Source of the DNA: Nemertoderma westbladi
Lineage: Eukaryota; Xenacoelomorpha; Nemertodermatida; Nemertodermatidae
Assembly (NCBI GenBank): GCA_032718475.1
Contig: JAUCBJ010006516.1
Coordinates: 1 to 37,946, forward strand
Reading direction: 5' to 3'
DNA: 37,946 bases
Shown here: piece after piece, positions 29,923 to 37,946 of the stretch
Position numbering within the stretch: the stretch's first letter is position 1
How the letters are laid out: each line of letters starts with the position of its first letter
Notes under the pieces: model-generated
Seen by the model: only the letters and a program-made list of their open reading frames with translations
Databases searched by the model: none
Told to the model about the DNA's origin: nothing
Translations under genes and position numbers: made by a program

Positions 29923-30827
29923 AATAATAATAATAATAAATGATATTTGTATTTGGTGTTGCAGGCGCCCTTAGGGAGTATTTACACTCTTATCAGGGCG
30001 CCTGCAGCTGCCGCACTAATCTAATTTACAATTACCGGTAAACAAAAGGGTTTTCAGTTCGCGCCTAAATGAGTCATAGGTCATCATGGATTCAGTTGAT
30101 CGGGTCGATGGCGGTAGTTTATTCCACAAACGAGGGGCAAACGAGAAGAAGCTCTTCGATGCTAGGGTGTTTTTCACAAGTGGGACAGAAAGCTTTGAGA
30201 GATTGCTGGATCGCAACGTACGGGTATCCTCAAGGATAGATATTTCATTGCGCAAATAAGTCGGGGCAGTCCCAGACAGACATTTAAATGTGATACAAGC
30301 AAGCTTATAATTAATCCGTGATTCAATGGGCAGCCAGTGAAGGGATTTCAGCATTGCCGTTGCCGAGGTGTACTTGTATTGTCCATTGATAACACGATAT
30401 CGCGGAGAATGAGTAACCAATCTTGCAGCGCTGTTTTGTATCATTTGTAGACGTTTAACTACTGATTTAGCGGATGTTTTAAGGACAGCGTTTGAATAGT
30501 CGATTCTGCTGGTTATGAATGCGTGGACTAGGGTTTCTAGAGCTGAAGTTGTAAGGTAAGGCCGAATTTTATACAAAGACCGGATATAATATTTCGATTT
30601 CGCTGCTGTTGCTACTATCTGATCTTTAAATTTCAATTCACTATCAAACACAACTCCGAGAGATTTAATCTTATCAGAGAAATCTATCTTAACGTTTCTG
30701 TATACAATTGTTCTAGCATTCAGAGGTATCTTCATTCTTTGTTGTTTCGTGCCATATACAATCAGTTCAGTTTTATCTGGGTTAATTTGTAGGTGATTTG
30801 TATTTGTATGATATTATGTGATTTGTA
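29923..30827 (-). mobile_element. LINE C: 5'-truncated CR1/L2-like fragment in the LTR-1 3' LTR
   Basis: A minus-strand fragment keeping only the C-terminal part of ORF2 and a 90-bp 3' UTR that ends in a TTA-repeat tail (plus-strand AATAATAAT near 29923-29940). The 3' UTR contains a perfect 11-bp stem, GCAGGCGCCCT (29961-29971) with AGGGCGCCTGC (29995-30005). The 5' junction at about 30790-30827 has some repeated TGATTTGTAT filler, so its exact base is uncertain. No clear target duplication was seen. Confidence 0.88.
30016..30789 (-). CDS. LINE C ORF2 C-terminal fragment
   Basis: Reads, on the minus strand, from LQINPDKTELIVYG (end of the RT domain) through LGVVFDSELKFKDQI, then MIQNSAARLVTHSPR, SLHWLPIESRINYKL and FAPRLWNKLPPS to a stop at 30016-30018. 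These are the conserved C-terminal blocks of CR1/L2 ORF2. The catalytic RT core and endonuclease are absent through 5' truncation. There are no stops in the 250 or so codons left. The ATG at 30735 is internal and not a real start. Similar C-terminal blocks occur in LINE A and LINE B, but the sequences differ, so it is a third family. Confidence 0.88.
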   Translation of the reverse strand, partial: QINPDKTELIVYGTKQQRMKIPLNARTIVYRNVKIDFSDKIKSLGVVFDSELKFKDQIVATAAKSKYYIRSLYKIRPYLTTSALETLVHAFITSRIDYSNAVLKTSAKSVVKRLQMIQNSAARLVTHSPRYRVINGQYKYTSATAMLKSLHWLPIESRINYKLACITFKCLSGTAPTYLRNEISILEDTRTLRSSNLSKLSVPLVKNTLASKSFFSFAPRLWNKLPPSTRSTESMMTYDSFRRELKTLLFTGNCKLD

Positions 30828-31558
30828 TGCTATTTATGTGTAATGTTTTAGATAGGTGCTATATACCGTACCTTGATTGTTTCTGTTTTCTATTTATGCT
30901 TGTTAAATTACTGTTAGCTCCAATAATACGGTATTTAGGCTGTCTTTAGTCTTTAGTGTAGCCCAGTAACGTAACTAATTAGCGTTACAAATTCTGGAAT
31001 ACCTAATAATTAGTAAGCAACCCCGTACATTTGAGTAAATGTAGTTTATGTATGATAGTATTTAGAATAAAATAAGGACTTCGTACGCTGCATAGCGGAG
31101 AATAGTTAGTTATTTACACTTTGGAAATACAGAAATATCTTTGGACAAATTTACACTAGGCAGGTGGTTATCTAAAAAAATAGCGGGTTTGCAAGTCTAC
31201 AGTAGTTGCAAGCGTAGCGAGCAGTAATATAGCTGATTACAGTCAGCGCTAAGGGCACCAGGGTTTAGGTAAATAATTTCCCCCCTTTTGCATTATTAAA
31301 TATTCTCACATTCAACATTTGTCCGCCTGACGAACTGCTTTATTTCTCTGTGTAGGGTGAACAATTGGAGTGTTAAGTCACCAACACTCGTATTAAGTAG
31401 CTTGGGAAGCCAAATCAGATTTATTGTTTTGGTTGTTTCTGTTTCGGCTTGTGTTTAGGGCAATTAGCTTGGTATGTTATAGTTTGATTAACCTCATTGT
31501 TTCATTCGAAAATACGAACATATCAAAAGGAAGAATCCCCTTTGAGATTTCTTTAACA
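30828..31558 (+). repeat. LTR-1 3' LTR, third piece
   Basis: Picks up exactly where the minisatellite ends in the 5' LTR (GCTATTTATGTGTAATG) and runs to TTTAACA. It has small differences such as AGTAAGCAA versus AGTTCGCAA, and a 4-bp gap. Confidence 0.95.
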
Positions 31559-31563
31559 GAAGC
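31559..31563 (+). repeat. Target site duplication of LTR-1 (right)
   Basis: GAAGC, matching 12188-12192. Confidence 0.92.
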
Positions 31564-33008
31564 AACATTCAGCGTTTCAACTTCAGACCAATATCACTCC
31601 TTACAATAATATCAAAAGTTCTAGAAAAGGTTGTCTTTGACCAAATGATGGGCTATTTTTACTCAATGAACATTATTGATAAATTTCAATCAGCCTTTCG
31701 TAAAGGATATTCCGTACAGACATGTTTGATTTTCCTGGATAACTACATTAAACACGCCATGGAAAACGGGAAAATGGTTGGAATGGTCGCTATTGATCTC
31801 CAGAAGGCCTTCGACACGGTTGACCGATCCCTTCTCATCCACAAGCTAAAGTGCCTTGGCCTCTCACGATGTGCCATAGCATTTTTCGAGTAATATCTAT
31901 CCGGTCGAACACAATACGTCCAGGTCAGTAACAGCAGTTCAAACACGCTTCCAATAGATATAGGTGTCCCACAGGGTGCTCTACTCGGAGTGATTCTCTT
32001 TGTGGCTTATATCAATGATTTTCATTGTCAACAGCTTGCAAACTTCCTGCAATATGCCCCCCTTCATCTACAGTTGCCACTGCCATGACTCACAATGTAA
32101 TTACAGATGACACTGACCCTTCTCCAATGTATGCTGATGATACAAACATCCTTGCAACAGGGACAGACCCAAACCACATCTCGATAAATCTAACAAACAA
32201 ACTGAAAAATATCTCAAACTGGGCCATAAACAACAGACTCAGCATACACCCAGATAAATTTGAGGTCATAATTTTTGGGACCCGTCAGCGTCTCTCACAT
32301 GTAGATAACTTCACAGTGGAGCATAATGGTGTGTCACTGCCTGTCTCAGGCACGGTTAACTACCTGGGGTGCCCACTGGATCCAACCCTGTCCGGCGAAG
32401 TTGCAGCACGCAAACGCAAAGCCATCCGGAAGGGGAACTCGATTCTTCGTTTCCTCTATAGAAACTCGGCTACACTCAGGACTGAACAGATTCGAAGACT
32501 TCTTTGCAACTCGCTTATACAACCTCACCTCGACTTTGCATCCCCTTCGTGGTACTTTGGCGCTTCCTCCCAACTACGAAAACAGATCGAGGCGCTGCAG
32601 CGTAAATGTATACGTTTCTGTTTCTCACGCCAACCCCGTTCTCACATAGGCGTTCCAGACTTTGTCTCCATAAACTGGCTTCCCCTCCGTGAGCGCGTAC
32701 ACCAAATAATCCTCTCCACTATGTACCGCATTTACACTGGGACAGCACCAACCTACCTCCAGGAACTTGTATCCTTTACCCAATCACGGTCTCGCTTGAG
32801 GAGTGACATGAAACCGAAGGCGATAATCCCACATTTACACTCCGTGGTGGGCCAAGAAAGTTTCGCGTACCAGGGCCCTTTCTTATGGAACCAACTGCCT
32901 CATAGCGTAACAAGTGTTGAATCAATTGAGTCCTTCAAACATAAAGTAAAATCGTATCTTCTCGAAAAAATCATGTCATCCGATATATCAATATATACTA
33001 GTAACTAA
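31564..33008 (+). pseudogene. LINE A ORF2, part 3: reverse transcriptase and C-terminus, broken
   Basis: Resumes ORF2 after LTR-1 with NFRPIS, then QSAFRKGYSVQTCL, IDLQKAFDTVD (catalytic Asp codon at 31795) and the GVPQG motif near 31965-31980. After a shift of frame comes YADD (32130-32141), then PDKFEVIIFG, YLGCPLDP and the C-terminal blocks ALQRKCIRF, INWLPLRER, TAPTYLQ and FLWNQLPHS, ending at 33006-33008. Lesions: TAA at 31891-31893 in FFE-stop-YLSGRTQ, where a Ser or Lys codon is usual, and a frameshift between 32019 and 32085, after YIND and before YADD. Active-site residues are otherwise kept. The part cannot be made as one protein without recoding. Confidence 0.92.
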
Positions 33009-33667
33009 ATTCCTAAGAAACTGCATTCCAATATTTCATACAGTACGAACTTTATATTTGTGTCTAAATTGCCCCTTCTTATTTTTATTGTGTTGTTCTA
33101 TAAAACCTCAATACCATAATATATTACTCTTCCTATGTATCTGTTTGTATTTTTTTTATGCCACTGCCATTTCAATATTTTTATTTCCCTCTATATGCTC
33201 GGTTCTGTTTGATACTAGTGTAAATAATTATTATATTTGTATTGTATGTATTATATTCATGTATGTATTATTATTGTATGTATGTATTATATTTGTATTT
33301 ATGTGATATTCCTCTTTAATTTATCATCTACCGTATCTACTGAGATCTACTGTATTTATTATTTATTTTTATCTGAAAAAACATATTTTTAAAATGTTAA
33401 TTAGCAGACAAAAACAGACAGACATACTAATACTAACTACTTATATTAATTTATTTTTTATCTTACTCAAGGACTTATTACAACAATAAGATTTTCATCA
33501 CATAGACTTTGACAGACAGACTGACAGAAGGCTACGCTGTACACTTGCATGCATACATTTAACTTACTTGATTTATATATAATTATAAAATTATTTATAT
33601 TTGATTTGATATTTGATTTACTTGAAAACGTTACCAGAAATAATTCCGGCTAAGAAAGCCAGCTGCA
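33009..33667 (+). other. LINE A 3' UTR and junction with LINE B
   Basis: Very AT-rich with TATGTATTAT runs and no gene. A small inverted repeat CTTATT/AATAAG (33474-33490) followed by ATTTTCATCAC could be the LINE A 3' end. Alternatively the end is the TTTGAT repeats at about 33598-33620. About 50 bp of unassigned sequence, probably LINE B 5' UTR, precedes the LINE B ATG. Confidence 0.5.
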
Positions 33668-34711
33668 ATGTCGTACAACTCCCAACCGACGCCTCGGCTA
33701 TCAACTGACAACAGCCGCAACTCAATTGATTCCAATGTGAAGATCTCGAGAACCAGAAAGGAAACATCGAAAGGTGCCGCGAAAGGAGTATCACCATCTG
33801 GTTCTAGCCGGAATAAATGGGTTAGAACCAGTGTGGAATGCACATTGTGCAAATCAATATGGACTGAGTTAGAACTACCAGTTGAAATATCCCAAGGGAA
33901 AGAATTCAGCAAACGTAAATTTGCATGCGGATTCTGCACAGCTATCCGACTGTTAGAAATACAGGAAGAGAATCTGTCCCTGAGGCAGGAGCTGGAGGCC
34001 ACAAAGAGACACACGGATGATGACAAGGACTTATCTGCCTTGCGATATGATCTAGAAACACGTTTCAACGATGTGGAATATACGCAAGCAGAGGTTCAGT
34101 CAAAGTTAGTGGAATTAGCGAAAAATCCTATACAATCAAACGCAACCATACAAAACGAATCTGTGAAACGTGCATCGTATGCGGCGGTGTTACAAGGTAA
34201 AAATGTTGCTGAACTTGCTAAGCAAATACGACAAGAGGAACATGAAATGAATAAAATATCATCCAATATAGTGGTAACGGGTATCAAGCAAACAAAAGAC
34301 GACCAGGAGGATACTAATTTGGTGACGGACCTAATGAAAGGGATTGGAGTTTCCATAACAAGTACCGGTAGTTCCAGCATAAAGACTAGACATGTTGGGA
34401 GAGTACGTGAAGACGGAACTCAGAATATAATTGTCACCATGGAAGGATACAACAGGGATGACATACTCTCGAGAGCAAGGAAACTAAATGACAGACAGGA
34501 AACAAAAAATATATATATAACACCTGATTTGACCAGAGCTGAACAGAAACTCCAATATGAACTCAGACAATTACGACGAGATAAAATCAGAGAGGAGCCA
34601 CACATAACCTGGATAATATATAATGGAGAGGTAAGGGAAAGAAGGCAGAAATTGTCTAGCACACGTGGTACACGAATGTCGAACCGAGATAATGCGGAGG
34701 ATATAGATTGA
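33668..34711 (+). CDS. LINE B ORF1 protein
   Basis: A 347-residue RNA-binding ORF1 protein. Residues 1-50 are Ser/Arg-rich and disordered. A zinc-binding-like pair C-x2-C at 58-61 and C-x2-C at 87-90 follows, then a coiled coil at about 97-150. Next come a basic/Gln stretch and, from about 198 (SSNIVVTGIKQ), the RRM-like and C-terminal domain including HVGRVREDG, YITPDLTRAEQKLQYELRQL and ITWIIYNGEV. ATG 33668 is the first in frame. The stop is TGA followed by CGG (34709-34714), a known readthrough context. The ORF2 frame is the same and open immediately after it. The domain order matches LINE A ORF1, supporting both calls. Confidence 0.9.
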   Translation: MSYNSQPTPRLSTDNSRNSIDSNVKISRTRKETSKGAAKGVSPSGSSRNKWVRTSVECTLCKSIWTELELPVEISQGKEFSKRKFACGFCTAIRLLEIQEENLSLRQELEATKRHTDDDKDLSALRYDLETRFNDVEYTQAEVQSKLVELAKNPIQSNATIQNESVKRASYAAVLQGKNVAELAKQIRQEEHEMNKISSNIVVTGIKQTKDDQEDTNLVTDLMKGIGVSITSTGSSSIKTRHVGRVREDGTQNIIVTMEGYNRDDILSRARKLNDRQETKNIYITPDLTRAEQKLQYELRQLRRDKIREEPHITWIIYNGEVRERRQKLSSTRGTRMSNRDNAEDID

Positions 34712-34717
34712 CGGTTA
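34709..34717 (+). promoter_or_regulatory. Candidate readthrough stop of LINE B ORF1 (TGA CGG TTA)
   Basis: UGA-CGG is one of the type II readthrough contexts described in plant and animal viral RNAs, which usually need a downstream RNA structure. Here the same frame continues as ORF2 and a GC-rich repeat follows. Function is inferred. Confidence 0.45.
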
Positions 34718-37700
34718 CATGTTGCAGTCGAGCCCCGGGAACTCATCGCGGTTCCTACTGCTGAGGTAGTTCCGGTTGCGCCCTGGGAACTCATAGCGGT
34801 TCCTCCGGCTGAGGTTGTTACTGTTGCGCCCCAGAAACTCATCGCGGTACCTCCGGCTGAGGTTGTTACGGTTGCGCCCCGGGAACTCATTGTGGTTCCT
34901 CCGGCTGAGGTTATGGTTGCGCCCCGCAAACTCATCGCAGTTCCTCCGGCTGAGATTGTTACGGTCGCACCCCGGGAACTCATCGCGGTTCCTCCGGCTG
35001 AGGTAGTTACGGTTGTGCCCCGGGAACTCACCACGGATCCTCAGGCTGAGGTTGTTATGGTTGAGCCCCGGGAACTCATAGCGTTTCCTCCGGCTGATGT
35101 TGTTACGGATGTGCCCCAGGAACTCATCGCGGTTCATCCGCCTGAGGTTGTTACGGTTGCGCCCCGGGAACTCATCGCGGTTCATCCGGCTGAGGTTGTT
35201 AAAGTTGTGCCCCGGGAACCTGTTGCATTTAATCTCACGGTTTATATTGATAGGAATAATAACACAGAAGTGAATTTGCAAATTTTAATGCAAAATGTGC
35301 GTTCGCTAAATAACAAGGTATCAATAATGAAAAATATTTTATGCAAACTGAAACCACACATACTGGTTATGACAGAGGTTTGGCTAAAAGGAAATGCGAC
35401 CCCGCTCAGCGAATTAACACCAAAAGGGTTTACATCCTATACTTCTATGAGAAAGGAGAGGAGAGGAGGAGGTATCAGTATAATCATGACACCAAATATT
35501 ACATTTAAATCTAAGGAAATATATATAATGGAGGACTTATGTTTTGAATATATACTTGGTGAGGTTGAGTTGAAAATGAAACGATTTTTGCTGTTGGTAG
35601 TATATTTTCCAGATCCGCATGTCATTAACTTATTTATTAATCAGTTTGAAAGTCTGCTAAGCAACGTTTGTTCAATGCCACTAGATTTATTAATACTGGG
35701 TGATTTCAACATACATGTTAATCTGCCACTTGAAACGGGACCGGCAAATTTTTTGGATTTACTGGATGGTTTCGGTCTTGTGCAGCATGTTACCGAACCA
35801 ACTCATATTCATGGAAATACCCTAGACCTTATTATAACATATAGAGAAGATTTAGACAGGAAACAACTATTAGATAAACATAATGTGGAAAATAAATATA
35901 TATCTGATCACTTTATGATTAATATGAGTTTGAAACAGACTGTGAATAAAGAACAATCAAAGGTTGTAACATTTAGAAATTGGAAGGCAATAAATATAGA
36001 TACTTTCCAAAATATGGTAAATAATATGAATGTGGTATATGATGAGAACGATGTTGACAAATATGTTGACACGTTAATTACTAATTTGACAAATATTGCT
36101 GATACCCTTGCTCCACTGCAAACTAAGCGGGTCAACTTAACATGGAAAACAGCTACTTCGTCTGTGTGGTATGACAGTGAATGTTTGGATCTTAAACATG
36201 AAATGCGTCGATTAGAAAGGAAAATGCGGTCTGAACAAAACATGGTGTTGAAGTTATTATATAAATCTGAGGGGAGACGAATACAACAAGAATATTGGAA
36301 ACTATGTGAACAAAAACATAATAGCTACTACCATGATCGATTGAAGGCAGTTGATGGACCTAGTCAGCGGTGGAAAATATTAAAAGAAATATTGTCAAGA
36401 CAGAAAGTAGAGATTTTACCATTCTGTACTAATTCTGAAGATTTGGCTAATCGCTTTGCTGATTTCTTTCATAATAAGATTTCTAACATTAGGAAAGGGT
36501 TTATTACGATTCAGACTACAGAGGATGCTGCATGCCTTAGCGATATTGGGAATCATTTCACAGGAAGGTGGTTGGAAAACTTCACACCAGTTACAGAAGA
36601 TGAGATAGATACAATTATTAAGAAAATGCCGTCTAAACAGTGTGAATTGGACCCTGTTCCAATGGAGTTAATTAAGCAAGGTGGAAAGTCTATGATACGA
36701 CACATATCAAATGCTGTGAATATGTCATTAAGGATTGGAGTTACTCCAAGTTCGACAAAGGAAGCCATTCTTAAACCAGGAATAAAAAAATTAACCCTTG
36801 ATAAGGAAGTATTAAATAACTTTAGGCCAGTCGGAAACATTGCTGTAATTGGGAAAATCATTGAGAAAGTAGTGGACAGCCAAATGAGGGAACATATTTT
36901 ATACAATAATTTGCTTCCACTTTTACAATCGGCGTACAGAAAAAATCATTCAACAGAGACAGCACTTCTTCGAGTACAAAATGATATAGCAGTAAATATG
37001 GACAATGGTAAGGTGACTGCATTAGTATTGTTGGATTTATCAGCAGCGTTTGATACAATAGATCTGGATATTTTAATAAAGCGATTGGAAGTTGAGTTTG
37101 GTATTCGTGGAGTGTGTCTTAAGTGGCTAAAATCGTATGTCAGTGATCGTTCGTACAGGGTGTACATTAATGGGAAATATTCGAGGATAATACGACTATT
37201 GTGGGGAGTTACACAAGGATCAATCCTAGGTGTATTGCTATTTATATTATACACAGCACCATTAGCGAAATTAATAAACTCATTTCAAGTACAGCACCAC
37301 TTATTTTCAGATGACACACAGGTATATCATGCGATAGAGGTGGAGGATCCTTTACGGATGTCTCGGGTAGAAGAGTGCCTTACACATGTAATTAGCTGGA
37401 TGAATCAGAATAAGCTGGAGATTAATACCTCAAAGACTAAATTATTGCTAATAGGATCTAGAACACGGTTAAATCAACTTTGTGAGATAAGCTTGAAGGT
37501 AGGAACCGAAGTGATTCATCCATCAATTCATGAAAGAAACCTCGGCATAGAGTTTGATGCACAATTATCATCAAAACAACAGGTAAATAAGGTGGTATCC
37601 TCTTGCTATATGTTTCTCAGGGAATTTCGACGGATTCGACCAAGGATAACTAATGATACTGCAAAGCTAATTAGTTCGGCTCTGATTGGTAGTAAACTTG

Positions 37701-37946
37701 ATTACTGTAATAGCCTCTATATTGGATTAAGTAACAGGATATTAAGAAAATTGCAACTGATACAGAATTCCATGGCAAGAATAGTAAACCGAATTCCATT
37801 GAGACATCATATAACACCAGTATTGAAAGAACTACATTGGTTGCCTATTAAATCCCGAATAGATTTCAAAATCGCAGTTATGACGTTTAGAGCTATACAA
37901 GGCACTGCCCCTTCTTACTTGTCGGACCTTATTAAACCCTGCAGTA
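34712..37946 (+). CDS. LINE B ORF2: endonuclease-reverse transcriptase, 3' end outside window
   Basis: Open in frame with ORF1 for 1078 codons to the window end. The first 170 or so codons are a 16-residue repeat. The endonuclease follows from an ATG at 35288: QNVRSLNNK, TEVWL (35372-35386), RRGGGISI, GDFN (35699-35710), LDLII and SDH (35903-35911). The RT then shows DPVPMEL, NNFRPV, QSAYRKNHSTETALL, the LDLSAAFDTID block (Asp codon 37034), GVTQGSILGVLLF and FSDD (37304-37315). FSDD is an unusual form of the Y/F-A-D-D box that keeps both aspartates; GVTQG replaces the usual GVPQG. The C-terminal block with LHWLPIKSRID is reached before the edge. Initiation could be by readthrough of TGA 34709, at ATG 34913 in the repeat, or at ATG 35288. 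Confidence 0.92.
34727..35225 (+). repeat. In-frame 48-bp minisatellite between LINE B ORF1 and ORF2
   Basis: Ten copies plus a partial copy of a 48-bp unit encoding variants of APRELIAVPPAEVVTV. One unit is 42 bp, still a multiple of three, so the frame is kept throughout. It is GC-rich compared with its surroundings (CCCCGGGAACTC, CCTCCGGCTGAGG). Because the unit is a multiple of three, spurious frames also stay open on the minus strand. Confidence 0.95.

Larger units (their letters stand above)
12193..31558 (+). mobile_element. LTR-1: gag-only BEL/Pao-like LTR retrotransposon, interrupted in its 3' LTR
   Basis: Begins TGTTGCG and ends TTTAACA (TG...CA), flanked by GAAGC on both sides. 5' LTR 12193-14038; internal region 14039-21451; 3' LTR in three pieces (21452-22450, 29863-about 29922, about 30828-31558) because LTR-2 and LINE C inserted into it. 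Net length is about 11 kb. The sole large gene is a BEL/Pao-type Gag; no protease, RT, RNase H or integrase can be found. It would therefore need enzymes from another element. About 10 differences were counted by eye over the first 1.0 kb of the two LTRs (about 1 percent), so insertion was fairly recent. No clear primer-binding site starting TGG follows the 5' LTR, and the polypurine tract is weak. Confidence 0.93.
8268..33620 (+). mobile_element. LINE A: CR1/L2-like non-LTR retrotransposon, split by nested insertions
   Basis: One LINE copy in three pieces: 8268-10742, 11769-12192 and 31564 to about 33500-33620. Removing the inserts and one copy of each target duplication leaves about 5 kb, normal for this group. 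ORF1 has zinc-binding cysteines, a coiled coil and an RNA-binding-like domain. ORF2 has an apurinic endonuclease, reverse transcriptase and a C-terminal domain. The reading frame continues through the RTE and LTR-1 sites, which proves the pieces belong together. It is decayed: TGA at 9285-9287, TAA at 31891-31893 and a frameshift between about 32019 and 32085. The 5' boundary is unknown and the 3' tail is approximate. Confidence 0.92.
33625..37946 (+). mobile_element. LINE B: apparently intact CR1/L2-like LINE, cut by window end
   Basis: ORF1 (33668-34711), an in-frame repeat linker, then ORF2 open to the last base with endonuclease and RT motifs intact. The 5' boundary is not defined; 33625 is approximate. 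The C-terminus and 3' end lie beyond the window. It is a different family from LINE A and LINE C. With no stop or shift found across about 1070 codons of ORF2, it may be a recently active copy. Confidence 0.9.

Noticed and set aside
33058-33306. 82-codon hydrophobic frame in the LINE A 3' UTR
   Set aside because: Low-complexity TA-rich sequence; composition follows the DNA.
34420-35281. Minus-strand frames of about 190-205 codons with Asn/Arg or Gly/Thr repeats
   Set aside because: Shadows of the 48-bp minisatellite and LINE B ORF1; the plus-strand frame carries the LINE domains.

Overview
The window is animal (metazoan) nuclear DNA made almost entirely of transposable elements and tandem repeats. 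I see no convincing single-copy host gene, tRNA, rRNA or bacterial-style operon. Three things point to an invertebrate-type animal genome: CR1/L2-like and RTE-like non-LTR retrotransposons, LTR elements with a BEL/Pao-style Gag (a metazoan superfamily), and AT-rich DNA with large satellites. I cannot name the species.

Layout. Positions 1-1290 are AT-rich DNA ending in oligo-C tandem repeats. An unrecognised open frame lies at 1293-2453. Short dispersed and tandem repeats fill 2454-3300. A 2.7-kb satellite of a 16-bp unit covers 3361-6093. Positions 6094-8267 are non-coding, with a GT-microsatellite block, a possible minus-strand LINE 3' end and a stretch dense in ACCGGT palindromes. From 8268 to about 33.6 kb there is a multi-level nest of mobile elements. 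A second LINE, apparently intact, runs from about 33.6 kb off the right edge.

The nest can be resolved to the base. LINE A (CR1/L2-like) is the host. Its ORF2 is split first by a 5'-truncated RTE-like fragment (10743-11759, minus strand, 9-bp target duplication). It is split again by an LTR retrotransposon, LTR-1 (12193-31558, TG...CA ends, GAAGC duplication). The 3' LTR of LTR-1 is itself split by a younger LTR retrotransposon, LTR-2 (22451-29857, two 528-bp LTRs with one difference seen by eye, CTAAT duplication). About 60 bp further on it is split again by a truncated minus-strand LINE C (about 29923-30827). Removing the insertions and one copy of each target duplication keeps the ORF2 frame through the RTE and LTR-1 sites. 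LINE A also carries a nonsense codon in each ORF and one frameshift.

Both LTR elements appear to be gag-only: a large Gag with coiled coil and zinc knuckles and no protease, reverse transcriptase, RNase H or integrase. They would depend on enzymes from a partner element. LTR-2 has a striking non-coding array of about 29 short hairpins with the core GGTAC-loop-GTACC, followed by a second array with the core GGCAC-loop-GTGCC. The loops vary, and one base pair of the stem differs in a compensated way between the arrays.

In both LINEs, ORF1 and ORF2 lie in the same reading frame. The ORF1 stops are UGA-CUA-G (LINE A, after allowing for one earlier nonsense codon) and UGA-CGG (LINE B). Both are known leaky stop contexts, so stop-codon readthrough is a testable way to make ORF2. 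In LINE B an in-frame 16-residue repeat links ORF1 to ORF2, and ORF2 is open from 34712 to the last base.
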